NCBI GenBank assembly: GCA_963920635.1
Contig: OY987300.1
Span: 57,557,415 to 57,621,414, forward strand
DNA from: Pseudeuparius sepicola
Taxonomy: Eukaryota; Arthropoda; Insecta; Coleoptera; Anthribidae
Length of the DNA: 64,000 nucleotides
Direction: 5' to 3'
Position 1 is the first letter of the stretch. Each line of letters begins with the position of its first letter. The translations under genes and the position numbers were made by a program. Below, piece by piece: positions 1 through 12,764 of this stretch. Under the pieces are notes generated by a model. The model ran no database searches, was not told the origin of the DNA, and worked only from the letters and a program-made list of their open reading frames with translations.

Positions 1-984
1 TATTTTAGGAAATACGGACAACTGCGTGTTGCTGAATGTAATTTGCTGAAAGGTTAATTATTTTAATGTTACACATTTATGAAGTTGAATTTGAACTAAC
101 CACTGACAAAGCGCCAGTGCTTTTTTAGCACTGATTTTTCCTATAAACTTGAAAAAGTTCTCTTTTAATCAGTTTGTGTCAGGTTTCTGTGGCGAAAAAG
201 CCAATTAAGAATTAAATGGATCTGTTTGCGCCACGAAGAAATTTCCGACAATATTCAAACTAGAAACTTTTCGATCTTTGTGGAGTCTGCCAAAACTATG
301 GCCCAGGACGGAGTTAGTTTAAAATTTACCAGTAAAATATTTAAAAAAAAGTTCAGTTTGGTAAAAGTTCGTTTGATGTGTACTCGGTGGTGTATGAATC
401 TAAGAAGATAACGGGAGATTATGCTTGGTTGTATGCTTAGGCAATATTGATTAAATCGTCATGAGAGAGAATTTGAAGTTAGTATATAGTACACAACAAG
501 GTAGCACAAACGATAAAGACTAGATGAAGACAAATGGAGACGAAAAAGAAAATGGAAGAACAATTCAACAAGCGGACAACCAATATACCTATGTGTTAGT
601 AAAAAATATGATTAACGAAGAAGAAGTAAGAATGACCAGGAGGGCAGGAATGTAATAGAAATTATGTGTGTAAACATGAGAAGGGTAGATAGATAGTAAA
701 CAGATAATATTATAATGAAGGTAGAAAAGCACATCAGATAAGATAGGAGAAAGAGAAACTTTGTGAAGAAATAAAGGCGCAATATTAATTAAAAGTGCAT
801 AGTGCTCGATAGATTTTTGTGTAGCAGTCACATTGTCGTGCTCTATATACGGAGCAATATTGTGAGCGAAATCTTTTCACCAGCAGAGTCTTTGACTGAG
901 GATCTATTGGGAAAAACCTCAGAGTCAATACTCGAAAAAGAAGAAACCTTGACATTACGATACAATTACAGTAATGCAAGTTAG
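1..984. other. AT-rich non-coding stretch with part of a dispersed repeat
   Basis: No convincing coding sequence. Roughly positions 160-290 resemble 58420-58520 in the same orientation: both contain a CAGGTTTCTG block, then an AATTAA block, then AAATGGATCTGTTTGC followed by CACAAAGAAATTTC or CACGAAGAAATTTC. This marks a dispersed repeat family of unknown type. Short ORFs here have no recognisable domains. Confidence 0.5.
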
Positions 985-1470
985 TCCGACCTGCACGCCC
1001 CGACGACACGTGCGACACGCTCCCTGCATGTAGAGAAACAAACAACATCCCCCAAAAGCCGCCGCCGAAACCTCGTTAGTGATTCCCCGCGAAACTTCCC
1101 CGTTATTTATCGCGCTTTCTCCGGGACGAAGTTTTTTCGGCGCCGCCGGCGGCGGTGGCGGCGACCCAGTTAACCCAGAAGGAATATAACGTGACGCCCG
1201 GCCAGGACGGAAGCGGGCAACACAAAAGGGCGCAGGAATAGTGAAAAGTGGGGCCACAAATCATGCGACGGCGATATATGACCGCGAGCCCGGTATACTG
1301 AAAAGCTTTTGTGTTTACCGACACTATATTATATTCGCGGCTCCGTGGAATGGATGGGGATGCACGCCGGAATGACTAATGTATTTTAAAACGGCTTCCT
1401 TGCCCGCGCATCACTAACCGCCGCACTGCACATCGAACGTGCCGGCCAAGTCGTATTTCATGGTATCCAC
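985..1470. other. GC/CpG-rich island 1 (candidate regulatory DNA)
   Basis: Composition rises sharply over the AT-rich surroundings, with many CpGs and a GCCGCCGGCGGCGG stretch near 1140. ORFs on both strands are composition artefacts with no domain. Positions 1366-1430 are related to 3786-3853 in the next island: both carry GGAATGA-TAATG, TTTTAAA and CCTTGCCCGCG in the same order. A CCGTTATTTAT block near 1100 recurs near 7282. A regulatory role is inference only. Confidence 0.45.
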
Positions 1471-3659
1471 TGCTTTCGCTGAAACTTGTTTTCTGGTCTA
1501 ACTCGATACAGAGTTATATCTTCGTTTTGCTACAGTTACCCAGACCCAGGCTGTTGATAAAACTTTGGTTTGCCAAAATTAAGTGTACCACTAAGTATCA
1601 AAGGTAGCTCTTAGAAGATCCGATTCTTTCTATCATTAATTAGTTGACTAATAAGACTTTGAATTGCTCTATAAATAATTCGTTTGCCTCTATTCATAAT
1701 ATATATGCAGATTTTGCTTGTGTTCTCTGCCTTCGTCCTTGGACAGTCAGTTTGCCATCCTCGACCTTCGGCCTCGTGAAGCCATTTTGGCGAAGCGGGT
1801 GGGCTTTGTCGGCAATGCAGATTTCTTACCTAACTCCATAAAATGCTTTTGATCCATCTTCTCCAAGACTACCAGAAACAACTAATTATTAGTAATTAGT
1901 TCCCATAACTAAAATAATTGCAGGTATTTTATATAGTTTGCTTGCTCTAGCCCGGCGTATAACGTATACCTATGACTATGACATATGAAGGTTTACAACG
2001 GTCGTCATTGGGTGGTCAATCAGACAAATCACATAATTTGTCAGATTGCCGTTAATATATGTAAGTGTGGAATCTCGGCTTTCAGGTTTTCTTGGTATCT
2101 GGTATCGATGACAATCGGAAAAATTGGATGATTTATATTAATGCAGGGCCTGAACAGCATTCGGAAAATTACGTGTGTCTGTAGATATAAATAATACCCA
2201 CCTATTTTTTGTAATCGACTCAATCAAAATTGAACCGGTTTTCGTTATGGCTAGCAACGATATCGACTTACAGTTTCTTATAGTTTATGAGTTCAGTTGT
2301 AACACTTTCAAGAGTATACGAATTTTGCATATAAAAGGTGATTTTTTGATCAGCACAAAACTTTTAACTGGCGCGTTAGGTTTCAACCTAAAAAACCTAT
2401 GAAGGATTTTTGAAAAAGAGCAGAAAATAAGCTATGGCCCTTCAAAAATTTTACCGCATTTTAGAGGCAGTTTAAGAGCCTCTGGTCGCGAGAGTTCATT
2501 ACTAAAAGCAATTCCTTCCTTACAGCGTCACCATACCTTCAGATAAATCCCTGAAAAAATCTGTAAAAATTTGCAAATTTAGACATTCCAATAAGCACAT
2601 TTATCACTGCATAACCATGAGTAGATTTTCCTTAACGACGTAACTTTTTCACAAAATTTTCGCGAATTGTCGTCTTTTCACTGCCATTATCTGGCTTTTG
2701 ATGTCCGAATATTCAAAAATCCCGAAACCTCTGGACAATATTGTAACAAAATGATTTGGAATATTCCTTTCTTGAAATCCTTCATAATAATAAACAAATT
2801 TATTTAGCAACAAATTGCTATCCAAATACATCATTAATAGATAAAACCGACTGTATTAATATCCTATTCTAGTTATTTAAATAACTACACTTTAATTTAA
2901 ACTTAAACTGTTTTAATGAAGAATTTTTTAATGATGGGGCTAAATTATTGTAACAAATTAACCCTTTAGAAAATGGAATTTTGAGCAAATTTAGAATTTT
3001 TTTGGTCCAGAATAAAATTTGAATTTCCTCTTGTTTGATAATTATGTACTTATTGAAATTTTGTTAACATGTTACTTAAAGACGACGCTACCAAATTTAA
3101 TTTAATTTTATGATACATATTAAAGTTCTATATTCTAAATAATTTTCTGTGTTCATGATACATTCTCTGCGCAGCTATTGCCACCTCTCAACAACACAAA
3201 TATGCTCTCAGTATATCTACCATCCCCGCATTGAAAAATGTCATTTTGTATCAGCTAATACCGCACTAAATTTAAAGAACTTTGTTCGTGAGGTGTGCGT
3301 TGGAAGCTGGGGAGGGAGCAAGAATTACAACATTGCAGACTTTAAACTAGAACGGTGGATGGAATAAGGAACGAGTTCAGCGGTCCCAAAACTTTGGATT
3401 TTTTTACATGTAAAATGAAAATTTTCTTTTTCTAAAAACCAACTTCATGGGCGTGCTTCCGGCATTCAACTTTTCGATTAGAAAATCCATTTACGCCCAA
3501 CGATTTAAATGATCTGTTTTTGATTTTTTCCTTGTACAGTTAAAAACGAAATAAATCATCTATGATCGATTGTGGTTTTTGAAAGCGAGCGAAGGGTGCC
3601 TATATTTTTGTAGGCATGTCACCATTAATTTGTATATTCTCCGGTCGAACATGTTCAGA
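1471..3659. repeat. AT-rich DNA with a diverged repeat related to 4173-4440
   Basis: No coding sequence recognised. About 2400-2590 resembles about 4255-4400: both carry CAGAAAATAA, then a run around TTTTGGAG or TTTTAGAG, GAGCC and TGG, and end in TAAAAATTTGCAAAT. This is probably an old non-autonomous element. The remainder is AT-rich with no gene. Confidence 0.4.
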
Positions 3660-3880
3660 CATTATTTATGAACTGGGCAGGGTTGACGTCGTCGTCGCAT
3701 TATAATTCGCCAATCGGGACGCGATCTTTTGTATGTTTGTGGGGATGCATTACAGTCAGAGCTATAGATTATATGGGGAAGCTCTCCGGAATGAGTAATG
3801 CGTTTTAAATCGGCCTCCTTGCCCGCGAATCACCATATTACGCCACCGCACTGGCGGGCCCGCTGAATATGTATATCTAT
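3660..3880. other. GC-rich island 2, related to island 1
   Basis: Short CpG-rich block with no ORF of note. Its core at 3786-3853 aligns with 1366-1430. The conserved order of blocks, with scattered substitutions, points to an old duplication or a shared regulatory sequence about 2.4 kb apart. Confidence 0.45.
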
Positions 3881-4172
3881 AGATATAGATACATCCCGTG
3901 AATAATTCGGATCAGTGGCGTGTGCGTTGGTTGCCACAGTATGCTCGTCTAAATTTTTGTTGGTGGTTAACGACCTATAAAACATACCGTATAGATTGAT
4001 CTTAATGATTTGCACTACATTGATTAAGCACATTATTAGGTAGGTTTTGTGGAAATATTCGCACTGTAGCTCTTAGACTGTAATTGAACCAAAGAATGAA
4101 AACTTAGATACTTGTTGGTGTATAAATTAATTTGAAGGTATTTTACCGATCTTGTATTTTCTTCTGCTAAAA

Positions 4173-4440
4173 TACAGGATGTAACTTTGATTACTATATA
4201 AATTTTAGCTAGCGGTAGGTTGTGACCCCAAAAGCACGCTCATGAAAGTGTTTTTATATGTGCAGAAAATAATAAGTTATGGCATTTAAAAAAATTTCCC
4301 ACATTTTGGAGACAGATTGAGAGCCACTGGTAGCAAGGTGGCTTTATTACTGAAGCGAAGATAATTCCTTGAAAAAGTATCTATAAAAATTTGCAAATCT
4401 ATGGATAATATCAAGACTAACCTAGCACAGATTGAAGCAC
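4173..4440 (+). mobile_element. Degraded TIR-type element, left end (TACAGGATG)
   Basis: It starts TACAGGATGTAACTTTGATT, close to TACAGGGTGTTACTTTGATT at 38144. The similarity continues through a GGTAGGTT-GACCCCAAAAGC block in both places. Internal sequence is shared with 2400-2590. No coding sequence; right end not located. Confidence 0.5.
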
Positions 4441-4568
4441 TCACAAAAATTACAATAATTATTATTCGCCGGCGATGTTCGTAGCGTCGCCCTACTATTT
4501 AGATGCATGTTTTTCTGCCTTCGATAGAACCTTGGTTCGAACTGAGGTCGAGACAAATACACGCACAT

Positions 4569-4905
4569 GTCTTTATAGAAAAACACCGCTGATGGCCAAG
4601 AGCGCTGGACACATTGTGTAAATTCACGGTATTGCTTCTTAATAGCTTTATCAGGGTTAAGTATTTACTAATAATTATTGTCCTACACTTACTGGGATTA
4701 CTACGGTTTTCTAAGGTTTTCCGTAGTACTTGAGCGAATGCTATCCTAGTTCTATAGGGAAAAGTCGGCCCTATAGCCGCAAATGACAACGAAGGCAAAC
4801 TAATAATAATTGCCACCCTCCCCCGCACAAGCATTCAGTTGCTTCTGGGATACTCCTAGTTTGAAGTATTGCGAGGGTGAGAATTATTATCATTAATTAT
4901 TATTA
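4569..4905 (+). repeat. Dispersed repeat with (ATT)n tail, copy 1
   Basis: This block recurs at 41235-41545 and, in part, at 52480-52590, always in the same orientation. Shared landmarks in order are CACCGCTGATGG, CGCTGGAC, ATTACTACGG, AAAAGTCGGCCCTA, GCACAAGCATTCAGTTGCTT and GAGGGTGAGAATTATTAT. The constant 3' end running into ATT repeats suggests a retroposed SINE, or the 3' UTR of a LINE that ends in ATT. No reading frame was recognised. Confidence 0.6.
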
Positions 4906-5399
4906 AAACCCAGTGACACTAAAAATATTTCTAAGTATAATTGCAGTTTTTTCATATTATTATAGAAATGTATGAAGGTAAAAAATGTTCATCATGGTTT
5001 TTATTTTATTGTTATCTAGTATAAGATTTTTTTTTAATTTTAAAGGTAGAACTGTTTAAATGAATTACATGGGAACTATGCCATAATCATTTGCGCTGTA
5101 ACCAAGAAGTACTTTTTTTGTTAAAGAAAATACAAAAATGTTAATATTGTTTATTCTTGACTTTGAACTGACAACAATCCATGCAGTTGTTATAAATAAC
5201 AACACTCGATACTCTCTAGTGAAATAGAATTAAAAATGTAAATTCGTGACTGTAAAATTATTGCACTACCTTCTAAATTATCATCTCCTTCTCAAAGGGC
5301 TTGTTGAAATTTTTTTCTGCCACTGGTTTGGGGATTGATGATTTTGAGAAGTGCAGTTTAGAGTTCAAAATGCGTTCATGAAGAAAGTAACTTTTTCTA
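4906..5399. other. AT-rich gap
   Basis: Nothing recognisable: no ORF with a domain, no clear terminal repeats. Confidence 0.4.
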
Positions 5400-6547
5400 T
5401 ACAGGGTGTCCCGAAATTAGCCTGCTATAATTTACTAGCGTGTTCTGCGGCCCAAAAAAATTAAAAAAGTTCATATAAACATGGCCTCAAAAATGCCCCC
5501 TAAGGGGGCTATATAGCCCCCTAAATGGACACTTTGGCAAACGGTATTTTCTAAATGTTTCCAGAACGAACAAAGATAAAATTCTGAAATTTGGTATGTG
5601 ATGTACCTGTGAGATTTGACATTTACCGAGGTAGAAATAGTTAGACATTCTTAATCATAGGCGCCCCGAATGGGGGGTTAAGGGGTTAAAAATACCCAAA
5701 ATTTTTTGTGTGTGCTTTTTTCCCAAATTTCTTGCAAAATTATGAAATTTCAGGGTATTCTATGAAAAAATTGTGCTCTTGTTGAACTTTGAGAGCGTGC
5801 ACCGTTTTTTATCCCTTTGACCCCCCTTATTTGGGACGCTTATGATGAAGAATGTCAAACTATCTCTACTTTGGTAAACGTCAAATCTCACAGGTATATC
5901 ACATACCAAATTTCAGAGTTTTATCTTTATTCATTCTGGAAATATTTAGAAAAAAACCGTTTGCCAAAGTGTCAAGTTTGGGGCTATAGCCCCCTTAGGG
6001 GACATTTTTTGGAGCCATGTTTATAGGAACTTTTTCATTTTTTTGTATCAAAAAATGTGCTGGTAAATTATGGCAGACTAATTTCTAACAGGCATTTTCA
6101 TGGCACTCTGCAAAAAAATTTCAAAACGGGTTTACTCGAAAATGGTGCATGCTATCGACGTTCAACCAGAGCACCTTTTCTTCGTAAAATATCTTCAAAT
6201 TTCATAATTTCGCACGAACTCTGGAAAAAAGTATACAAAAAAAATTGGGGTATTTTTAACCCTTTAACACCACTGTTTGGGACGCCTATGATTAAGAATG
6301 TTTAACTATCGCTACCTCAGTAAATGTCAAATCTCACAGGTACATCACATACCAAATTTCAGAATTTTGTCTTTGTTCGTTCTGGAAATATTTATAGAAA
6401 CCTGTTTGTGAAACTGCCCGTATCGGGGGCTATAGCCCCATTAGGGGGCATTTTTGAGGCCATGTTCATAGGAACTTTTTTAATTTTTTTTTTAGGTCGC
6501 AGAACATGCTGGTAAATTATGGCAGGCTAATTTCGGGACACCCTGTA
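5400..6547. mobile_element. Foldback element with CAGGGTGTCCC termini and a duplicated arm
   Basis: The ends are inverted copies: TACAGGGTGTCCCGAAATTA at the left and its complement TAATTTCGGGACACCCTGTA at the right. The left arm is repeated in reverse orientation at 6100-6547. A further partial reverse arm lies at about 5816-6090, ending in GCAGACTAATTTCTAAC. Both inner blocks carry the same GGGGCTATAGCCCC and GACATTT landmarks. TA flanks at both ends suggest a Tc1/mariner-type target. ORFs within (for example 6057-6305) lie in repeat arms and look spurious. Confidence 0.8.
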
Positions 6548-6584
6548 TAAGCTTGTCCCGTTAATGCTTTGGTTTTCAAGATTC

Positions 6585-6585
<1 letters not shown>

Positions 6586-6662
<77 letters not shown>
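6586..6662. repeat. (TA)n-(TG)n microsatellite
   Basis: A run of TA dinucleotides of about 65 bp followed by a short TG run. It begins about 40 bp beyond the right end of the preceding foldback element. Confidence 0.95.
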
Positions 6663-6789
6663 AAATATTAAAGTAATTTTGTCTTTATTGATAATTTATT
6701 GTTTCACGCCCTGTATCTTGAATAGAAAGTATAAAATGAACAAAAAGCAAAATCCCACGAAACCTCTTACCACACGATCCAAAAGCATC

Positions 6790-7510
6790 GTGCCAAGCGG
6801 CGGAGGCCGGCGCGGATTGGCGATGTAAACTAGAGAGAGCTTGAGAGGGGGTAGTCCCTGCTCCCTCCCCTGGCAGCGCTACTGGATGGACTTCTGCCTC
6901 CTTACACTGTGTACATTCGTCCCTTTTCTGGGACTGTACCTAGTTCATGTATAGGCTCCCCACACAGCTCCATAACGTATTGGTACGCCTATGAAGATCG
7001 ATGCACTGATAACAATTCGGAGTCAGCGGCGTGTGCGCGGGTTATTCGGTGCGTGCCCATCCAACCCGTCCCTAATGCGACAACGGTGTCTGTCCGTCGC
7101 ATAAATCAAAATCGACGGTATTTTTACGGTGCTGCCCGTTCCGTTCCGATTGAGCTTCCGCGCGACCAATCGCCGCGCGCGGAATGCATCTGCCGTGTAA
7201 AATAGCCGGCTGATTTATGGGCTTTCAATAATTTTATAAAGCGATTATTTTATTAAACAATACCGTGCGCTCCGGGCGGCCCGTTATTTATAGGTGACGC
7301 GGCCGGGACGCGTCACGTGACGGACATAAATCGTCAGTAATGCCGTCTGTTTGCGCGAGGCGCGGAGAGGCAGGCGCCGCAGCCGCGGCTGCCTCTATTC
7401 TTATTATTTCGCGCCGAGTGCGTCGGCTGAGCCTCGACGGATACAAGAATTAAACGGGGAGATGTCAATTGGAAATGGCGGGTTATAGCTCGCTGCCAAC
7501 TGGGTTCGTA
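6790..7510. other. GC/CpG-rich island 3 (candidate regulatory DNA)
   Basis: CpG-dense block with no recognisable protein. Embedded AT-rich homeodomain-like cores occur near 7230-7260. A 12-bp palindrome CGTCACGTGACG at 7311-7322 holds the E-box CACGTG, and the same TCACGTGA occurs at 8971-8978 in island 4. The ORF at 6909-7205 has no domain or codon-like character that I can support. Regulatory function is inference. Confidence 0.4.
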
Positions 7511-8599
7511 TCGGACTAGAACAACTAAATGTTGACTTGGGAGTATTGATAAACTGATACCAATAATATAATGTAATTCACAGCATTATAATAAATAATT
7601 TAATAATTTGATAATTTATTTCTCATACAGTACCATTTTTAGATCACATGCAAGTAATGTGGTCCACTGCTCACAAAATCAGAAGAGGGAAGACCACCAT
7701 TCAACATCATCCCAACTTCTAACTCGATTATTATTGAACAGCAGCATTAAGAACTATAACGTGCGTCCCCGTCATGGTGGATCAAATCAATGAGCGATGC
7801 TAAAAACTATATAGTTGGTTTAAATGCCAAAACTTGCAAAGGATTTTCCATCCAGCTGTATGGGAATGCAGTTTGGAATTGAAAAATGACACACTTATAG
7901 TATGGTACCATATGGTAGTGAACCATGGATCCCCATACATGAATAGAGAACCGGTTTATCACACCCCGTCAACCATCTGAAGGGAAAGGTTTAGGGAACT
8001 GCCATCGAGCCGACGATACTTCCATGGTAACGAGCAATAAGGATACTGGCACGATATACTTGTCCACACAACGCCATTTGCTGTCTCATTCGCTCCAAAA
8101 TATATCTTCGCGGTATGAAGTTTTAGAGATTTGTCCCAATTTAAATGTTAGCAACAAGGACGTATGCAAATCATAGCATTTACCATGACTAATAGTGAGA
8201 CAGCAACCTTTACAAGATATCATTCAAAAATGAATCCATACAATGGTTATTGATATTTCCAGATAGAGAAGTCTTATTACAAGTATCGACAATATCTGTC
8301 CTTCGAGATACATGATACATGTAACTGTTCTTGGCAATAAATGGTACCTACACATTTCCCATTATATAGGAGAGCATGGGTACCATACCCAGCGTACCTA
8401 TCATATTACAATCGCTCTCTCGAACAGTCGAACCTTCCCTGAAGAACAGCAACTCTAAAACTAAGAACATCTACGTCTATGAGGAATATAAAAAATACTT
8501 TGAGCGGGATTCTCTAGATGGTTGTGCTATTGTAACTTGAAAAGATTCTTTCAACCCCTACGTACGTAGCTAGATAGATATTCAAACCGAAAACCCTCC
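7511..8599. other. Non-coding stretch
   Basis: No ORF with a recognisable domain, and no terminal repeats or tandem arrays seen. Confidence 0.4.
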
Positions 8600-9210
8600 C
8601 AGAGCCCGTCCCATGAATAAAAGAAAGCACGGCGTTAAATCGGCATCGGAAAAAAGCCAGGCACCGTAATAGGAAAGCGATCCAATAAATCCGCCATCCC
8701 ACCCCGACGGCATTATTGCAAAACAGTGGGATTATTTTTAATCCCCCGAAACTCTTATTAACTTTCCCCCCGCGCGCCCCCCCGCGCCGCCCCCCGTTCG
8801 AGCGGCGCAGACAGGCGGCAACCCCGACAGGATTAAATCTCCGGCTACGGCGCTGATCCGCTGCGCCTTGCCCTCCCGATCCGCAAAACTGTCGGATGCC
8901 GCTCGGCGTTGCCCGGGCAACGGGGCGGGCGGGGGGGGGCGAGCCGGGCGCTCCGCCGGCCTGTCTCCTGTCACGTGATTTATTGCGGTGGAAAATGCGA
9001 GAAATGAAGAGCGGCGGCCGGGGGGGGGGGGAGGCGGCGGGCCGCTCATATTCGCCCGCCGAAACTCGCCGCCCGGCGATTGCGGCCCGAGCGCGAATGG
9101 TTGAATACATGACAGAGGTGGCGGGTGGTGTAGAGGTATTGTTTGCGGGTGGCATTCTCGTGGGCGACGCAAGTGAGGACCCTAGAGGGGTTTTTAATCG
9201 ATATAACATC
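8600..9210. other. GC/CpG-rich island 4
   Basis: Extreme local GC content with C and G homopolymers, for example near 8767 and 9020. Long ORFs overlap on both strands (8514-9209 minus, 8738-9172 minus, 8896-9213 plus). That pattern is expected where stop codons are rare, and none has a known domain. It contains TCACGTGATTTATTGCGG at 8971-8988. Candidate CpG island or regulatory DNA. Confidence 0.45.
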
Positions 9211-9726
9211 TAAAACGGGATGAAATGTATCAGTATGAATTTGTATGATTAAGGGAACCAAACAATATTATGGTGAGGATGCATTGTTTTGAAATATTGA
9301 AAACACCGGACCCAAAATAGTTAAACTCGTTTAGCAACCTTGTCATAGGTACTATAGAAACTGCCGTACTATAATTATATAACCCATACACTAAAACCAG
9401 CATAATGTAAGGTCAGGAACAACAACGCACTTGAAAAATCATATGCTACGCCATGGCCTATTATTTCTTTTGGTTGAACCTACGATCTAAGCATTCTACA
9501 AGATGCAACGGGGTCAATATACCTAGTCAAAATTGAAACGTTTTCCGTTGCGTTGCGATTTAAATAAACGAATTCCCCACCATTGACATCAAAGGAGACA
9601 CCTCAGGTGACACTAAGAAGACATGTGAAAAAACATACTACTATAATGAAAGTATCACGTCATATTCACAATTATAACAACACCATTTAGCACTTTGTGT
9701 TCACGATAAGTGGCTAGAGCACCAGT

Positions 9727-10350
9727 CAGTGCTGGATTAACCGTGAGGCGCACGAGGCGCGTGCCTCAGGGCCCGTACTCGTGGGGGGCCCCCAATTAGG
9801 GGGTAAAGGTGAATAAAAAAAAGAACTTGAAAAGTCAAAAATACTTTTTTCTATGTTTATTTTCTTTTACACCTGGTTGGATTGGGCCATGCGCAACTCG
9901 CAAGCCGCAAGCAAACCTATGTAGTGTAAAATTTGTTGAGTAGGTATATTATGCAAATAAAAGAAACCTTAATTGGTAAGACACGAAAATGTAAATCGAA
10001 AATTAGATCCAGCTTTAATCTCTGAAATTTGTTTCAGGTTTCAGGATCATAATGAATTATAAATATGCTTCTGGCTCTGAAAAACCAATAAAACGTAAGC
10101 AGCAAGAAGATGAAAAGACACAACATCCTAAAATAACAAATGTTATGACATGACAGTCCTAGAAATTTTCCTCACAATTCCCGTATCGAATGCATCAGCA
10201 GAGAGGTCGTTTTCTGTTCTCAAGAGAACTAAAAATTATTTAAGGTCGACTATGGGACCAGAAAAATTAGAGGCCCTCTCGTTATTACAAATAGGAAGCC
10301 ACTGTATAGAAAAATTAAACATGCACGGATGATATAATAAAAAATAAAAA
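9727..10350 (+). pseudogene. hAT transposon remnant with C-terminal dimerisation domain
   Basis: The left end reads CAGTGCTGGATTAACC, a hAT-like terminus, followed by a GCGCACGAGGCGCGTGCC palindromic subterminal block. Positions 10150-10332 encode a 60-residue fragment with the hAT dimerisation motif (PVSNASAERSFSVLKR, then NYLRSTM). This fits a deletion derivative that lost most of the transposase and its own right terminus, since no TTAATCCAGCACTG was found. A separate CAGGGTG-type right end lies at 10590. Non-functional. Confidence 0.7.
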
Positions 10351-12076
10351 GGAAACATCAAAGTAAGTCTATTTCTCGAACTTTGTAAATTTTCCCGTAT
10401 CTTATACAGAGAAGGCACTTTAACTAGACAGAACATGATTTTTTCCTCATGCCAAGGCCTACTTTGATTTTTCCAAACTGAAAATATCACAGAAATTACT
10501 TTGAAATCAAGCGGGGCGTGGCCCCAAATGGTCAAATTTCAACTCAATATTTTTACACCTCTTGTTTCACTTATCCTGGGGCACCCTGTATAGGTCGAAT
10601 AGAGTTCTGATATTTGGTGCAATCGCCGTTACCCAGGGAAGGAAGCGCTCTCAAGCAATTTGATCTCTTTGTTTTATACGTAGAGACAGCGTCACTACCT
10701 GACAGAAAGCGAATGCATGCCCTTTGGTGACGTTAGATGTAGCCATTTTAGTTATGTAAATAAATAGATATCTAATATATTTCTTATTGTTACAGGTAAG
10801 CTTCATTCGTCTATGGCACTGTACCTACAGTTTTCAATTATTACGGTAAAGTAGACAACTTATTTCCGTCCTTACTTCCCGGTTAAAATATATATAAATT
10901 ACTAGGTATGACAATTCATTTAATGGCACTTACTTTCTTCTGTGTCAATTCCCAAGCATTTTTACGATAGCTACGCCACATTATGCAGTTTACCGTAGAA
11001 AGCCAATACCGGTATCAGCTGCATAAACTAATTGTACTTTTTTTTAATAGCAATAATAATCCTTAGGTATAATTTGTAATTTATTATGAACTTACGTTAA
11101 TAGTAGCAATTTGCAAGCGGTAATATGTATTGCTCTGTGTGTTATGTTTACCAGACGTAAAATTACTTGATTATACAGCGCGAGAAGTTTTCACATGCTA
11201 TATCGTTCGATCGATACTTATTGGTGCAACACTTGTATTTACAAAAAAAAAACTCGGTTACAGGCCACCCAGCATCCAGTCATTCCTGTAGATTAATAAT
11301 GATACCGTCAGTCTTGTAAAACTTCAGGTTAAAAGGTTGTTGTTGTTTCTCATATACATCATAATCCTTCTTTAAATCGCATTTTTAAATGTAACCTTTC
11401 CCTGTTAGAGCATTAACAGTGTGAAGGCAATATATGCAAATTCCGAGAGAATGCAGAGCTTCCCGAGAGAAGCGAAGACCCTCCAAATCTGATTTAGCAT
11501 TTAGCTATCTCTCTTTGCGAATATTGCTGGTAAAGGAGGGAAGATACTGGCTCGGTATATTAGTGCCTGGCAGGCGCAATGAATGGACCCTAGCGTCGGT
11601 CTCTTAGATTCTCCCGTATGTGTTCGTTTATGGGTCAAGTTTACACAACGTATATTTTATGCTCTCGTAAAAGGTCCTCAAGAGAACTCGTTTTTCCCAG
11701 TAGCAGAGTGTGTGTCACTGAACAAGGTTTTCAAAGGAAATATTTCAGGTTCTTTTGTAATAATTGCAACATAGTCGTTAGTTGCGGGTTAGAAAAGTCA
11801 AACAATTTTCTCACACTATGCATTTGCCTATAATAAGTAGTCCAGGTCAGCTTTCATTCTCTCAGTTATTTAATTTTGAGGAAACCGTAAAAGCCTGAAG
11901 AAAATATTACCGTGCAAGTATATTGTTTCCAATCGAAGAAACAGTAGGTCGATGTAATATAACTGCAGCATTATCCGGTCGCTGGAGGAAGGAAAACCAG
12001 ACAGTATCGGTACATAAACACCTGCCATGCAGTGCAGAGTTTAGATTACGCACAATCAACTAAATTGCCGGAACGG
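10351..12076. other. Non-coding stretch with an orphan CACCCTGTA end
   Basis: At 10578-10590 the sequence GGGGCACCCTGTA is the right terminus of a CAGGGTG-family element whose left end was not found. The rest is AT-rich. ORFs at 11583-11833 overlap each other in two frames and have no domain. Confidence 0.4.
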
Positions 12077-12077
12077 G

Positions 12078-12103
12078 ATGATGATGATGATGATGATGAT
12101 GAT
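12078..12103. repeat. (GAT)n microsatellite
   Basis: About eight GAT repeats in a row. An apparent start with eight Met codons is a product of this repeat. Confidence 0.9.
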
Positions 12104-12764
12104 AATAATGCAAACCGTTACGCACTACCTAACCAAAGTAAAACAATTTGAAACATATGTAGCAGTTTTTAAATATAATAGAGGAGACCAAGATCTGCAA
12201 CAATTCTGTTGTTCTTACAAAAGAAATTTGGCTCAATTCTCATATATCGTAAACTGCATATATATATTTACCTAACTCAATACTATCATTCTTTCCCTAA
12301 TTATAAATTATAAAAATGTATACTCATTATGCATTATGTTTAATGTGGTTTTGGGAAGCGTTCGAACGTTCAAAATTTTGGCCAAAACATATACGTATAA
12401 AAAAGAATGGAAGTCTGTTATTATAAAATACTTTGACTGACTTGTGCATGTGCATGCTTTATCGACATTTTGTTTTTCTTTTCTATTTGTACGTGACGTT
12501 AAAAAGGAAATCGGCATCCATGGCCATGAATGCTTTCATAAAAATTAATATATAGATATATCCCATTTTGAATTGTTTTAAACAAAATGTATGTGACAAA
12601 TTATTGGCTTTCAAAGAGAGCTAACTACGACAGATCGGTTTTGTTAGTTTCATAAAGCAGCTTAACCTTCAAAATGATATTTTTTTCTGTAATTTATTCT
12701 GTCGATGTCTAGAATACTTTTTTGACAGTTGTTTAAGGGACGTGGCACTGCTTCGGACCTTAAA

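Noticed and set aside
955..1324. Minus-strand ORFs in island 1
   Set aside because: Overlapping frames in GC-rich DNA without a recognisable domain.
8514..9213. Long overlapping ORFs on both strands in the GC-rich island
   Set aside because: Three frames on two strands are open at once, a result of few stop codons at high GC. No domain or conserved motif appears in any of them.
12078..12275. ORF beginning with eight methionines
   Set aside because: Starts in a GAT microsatellite and has no domain.
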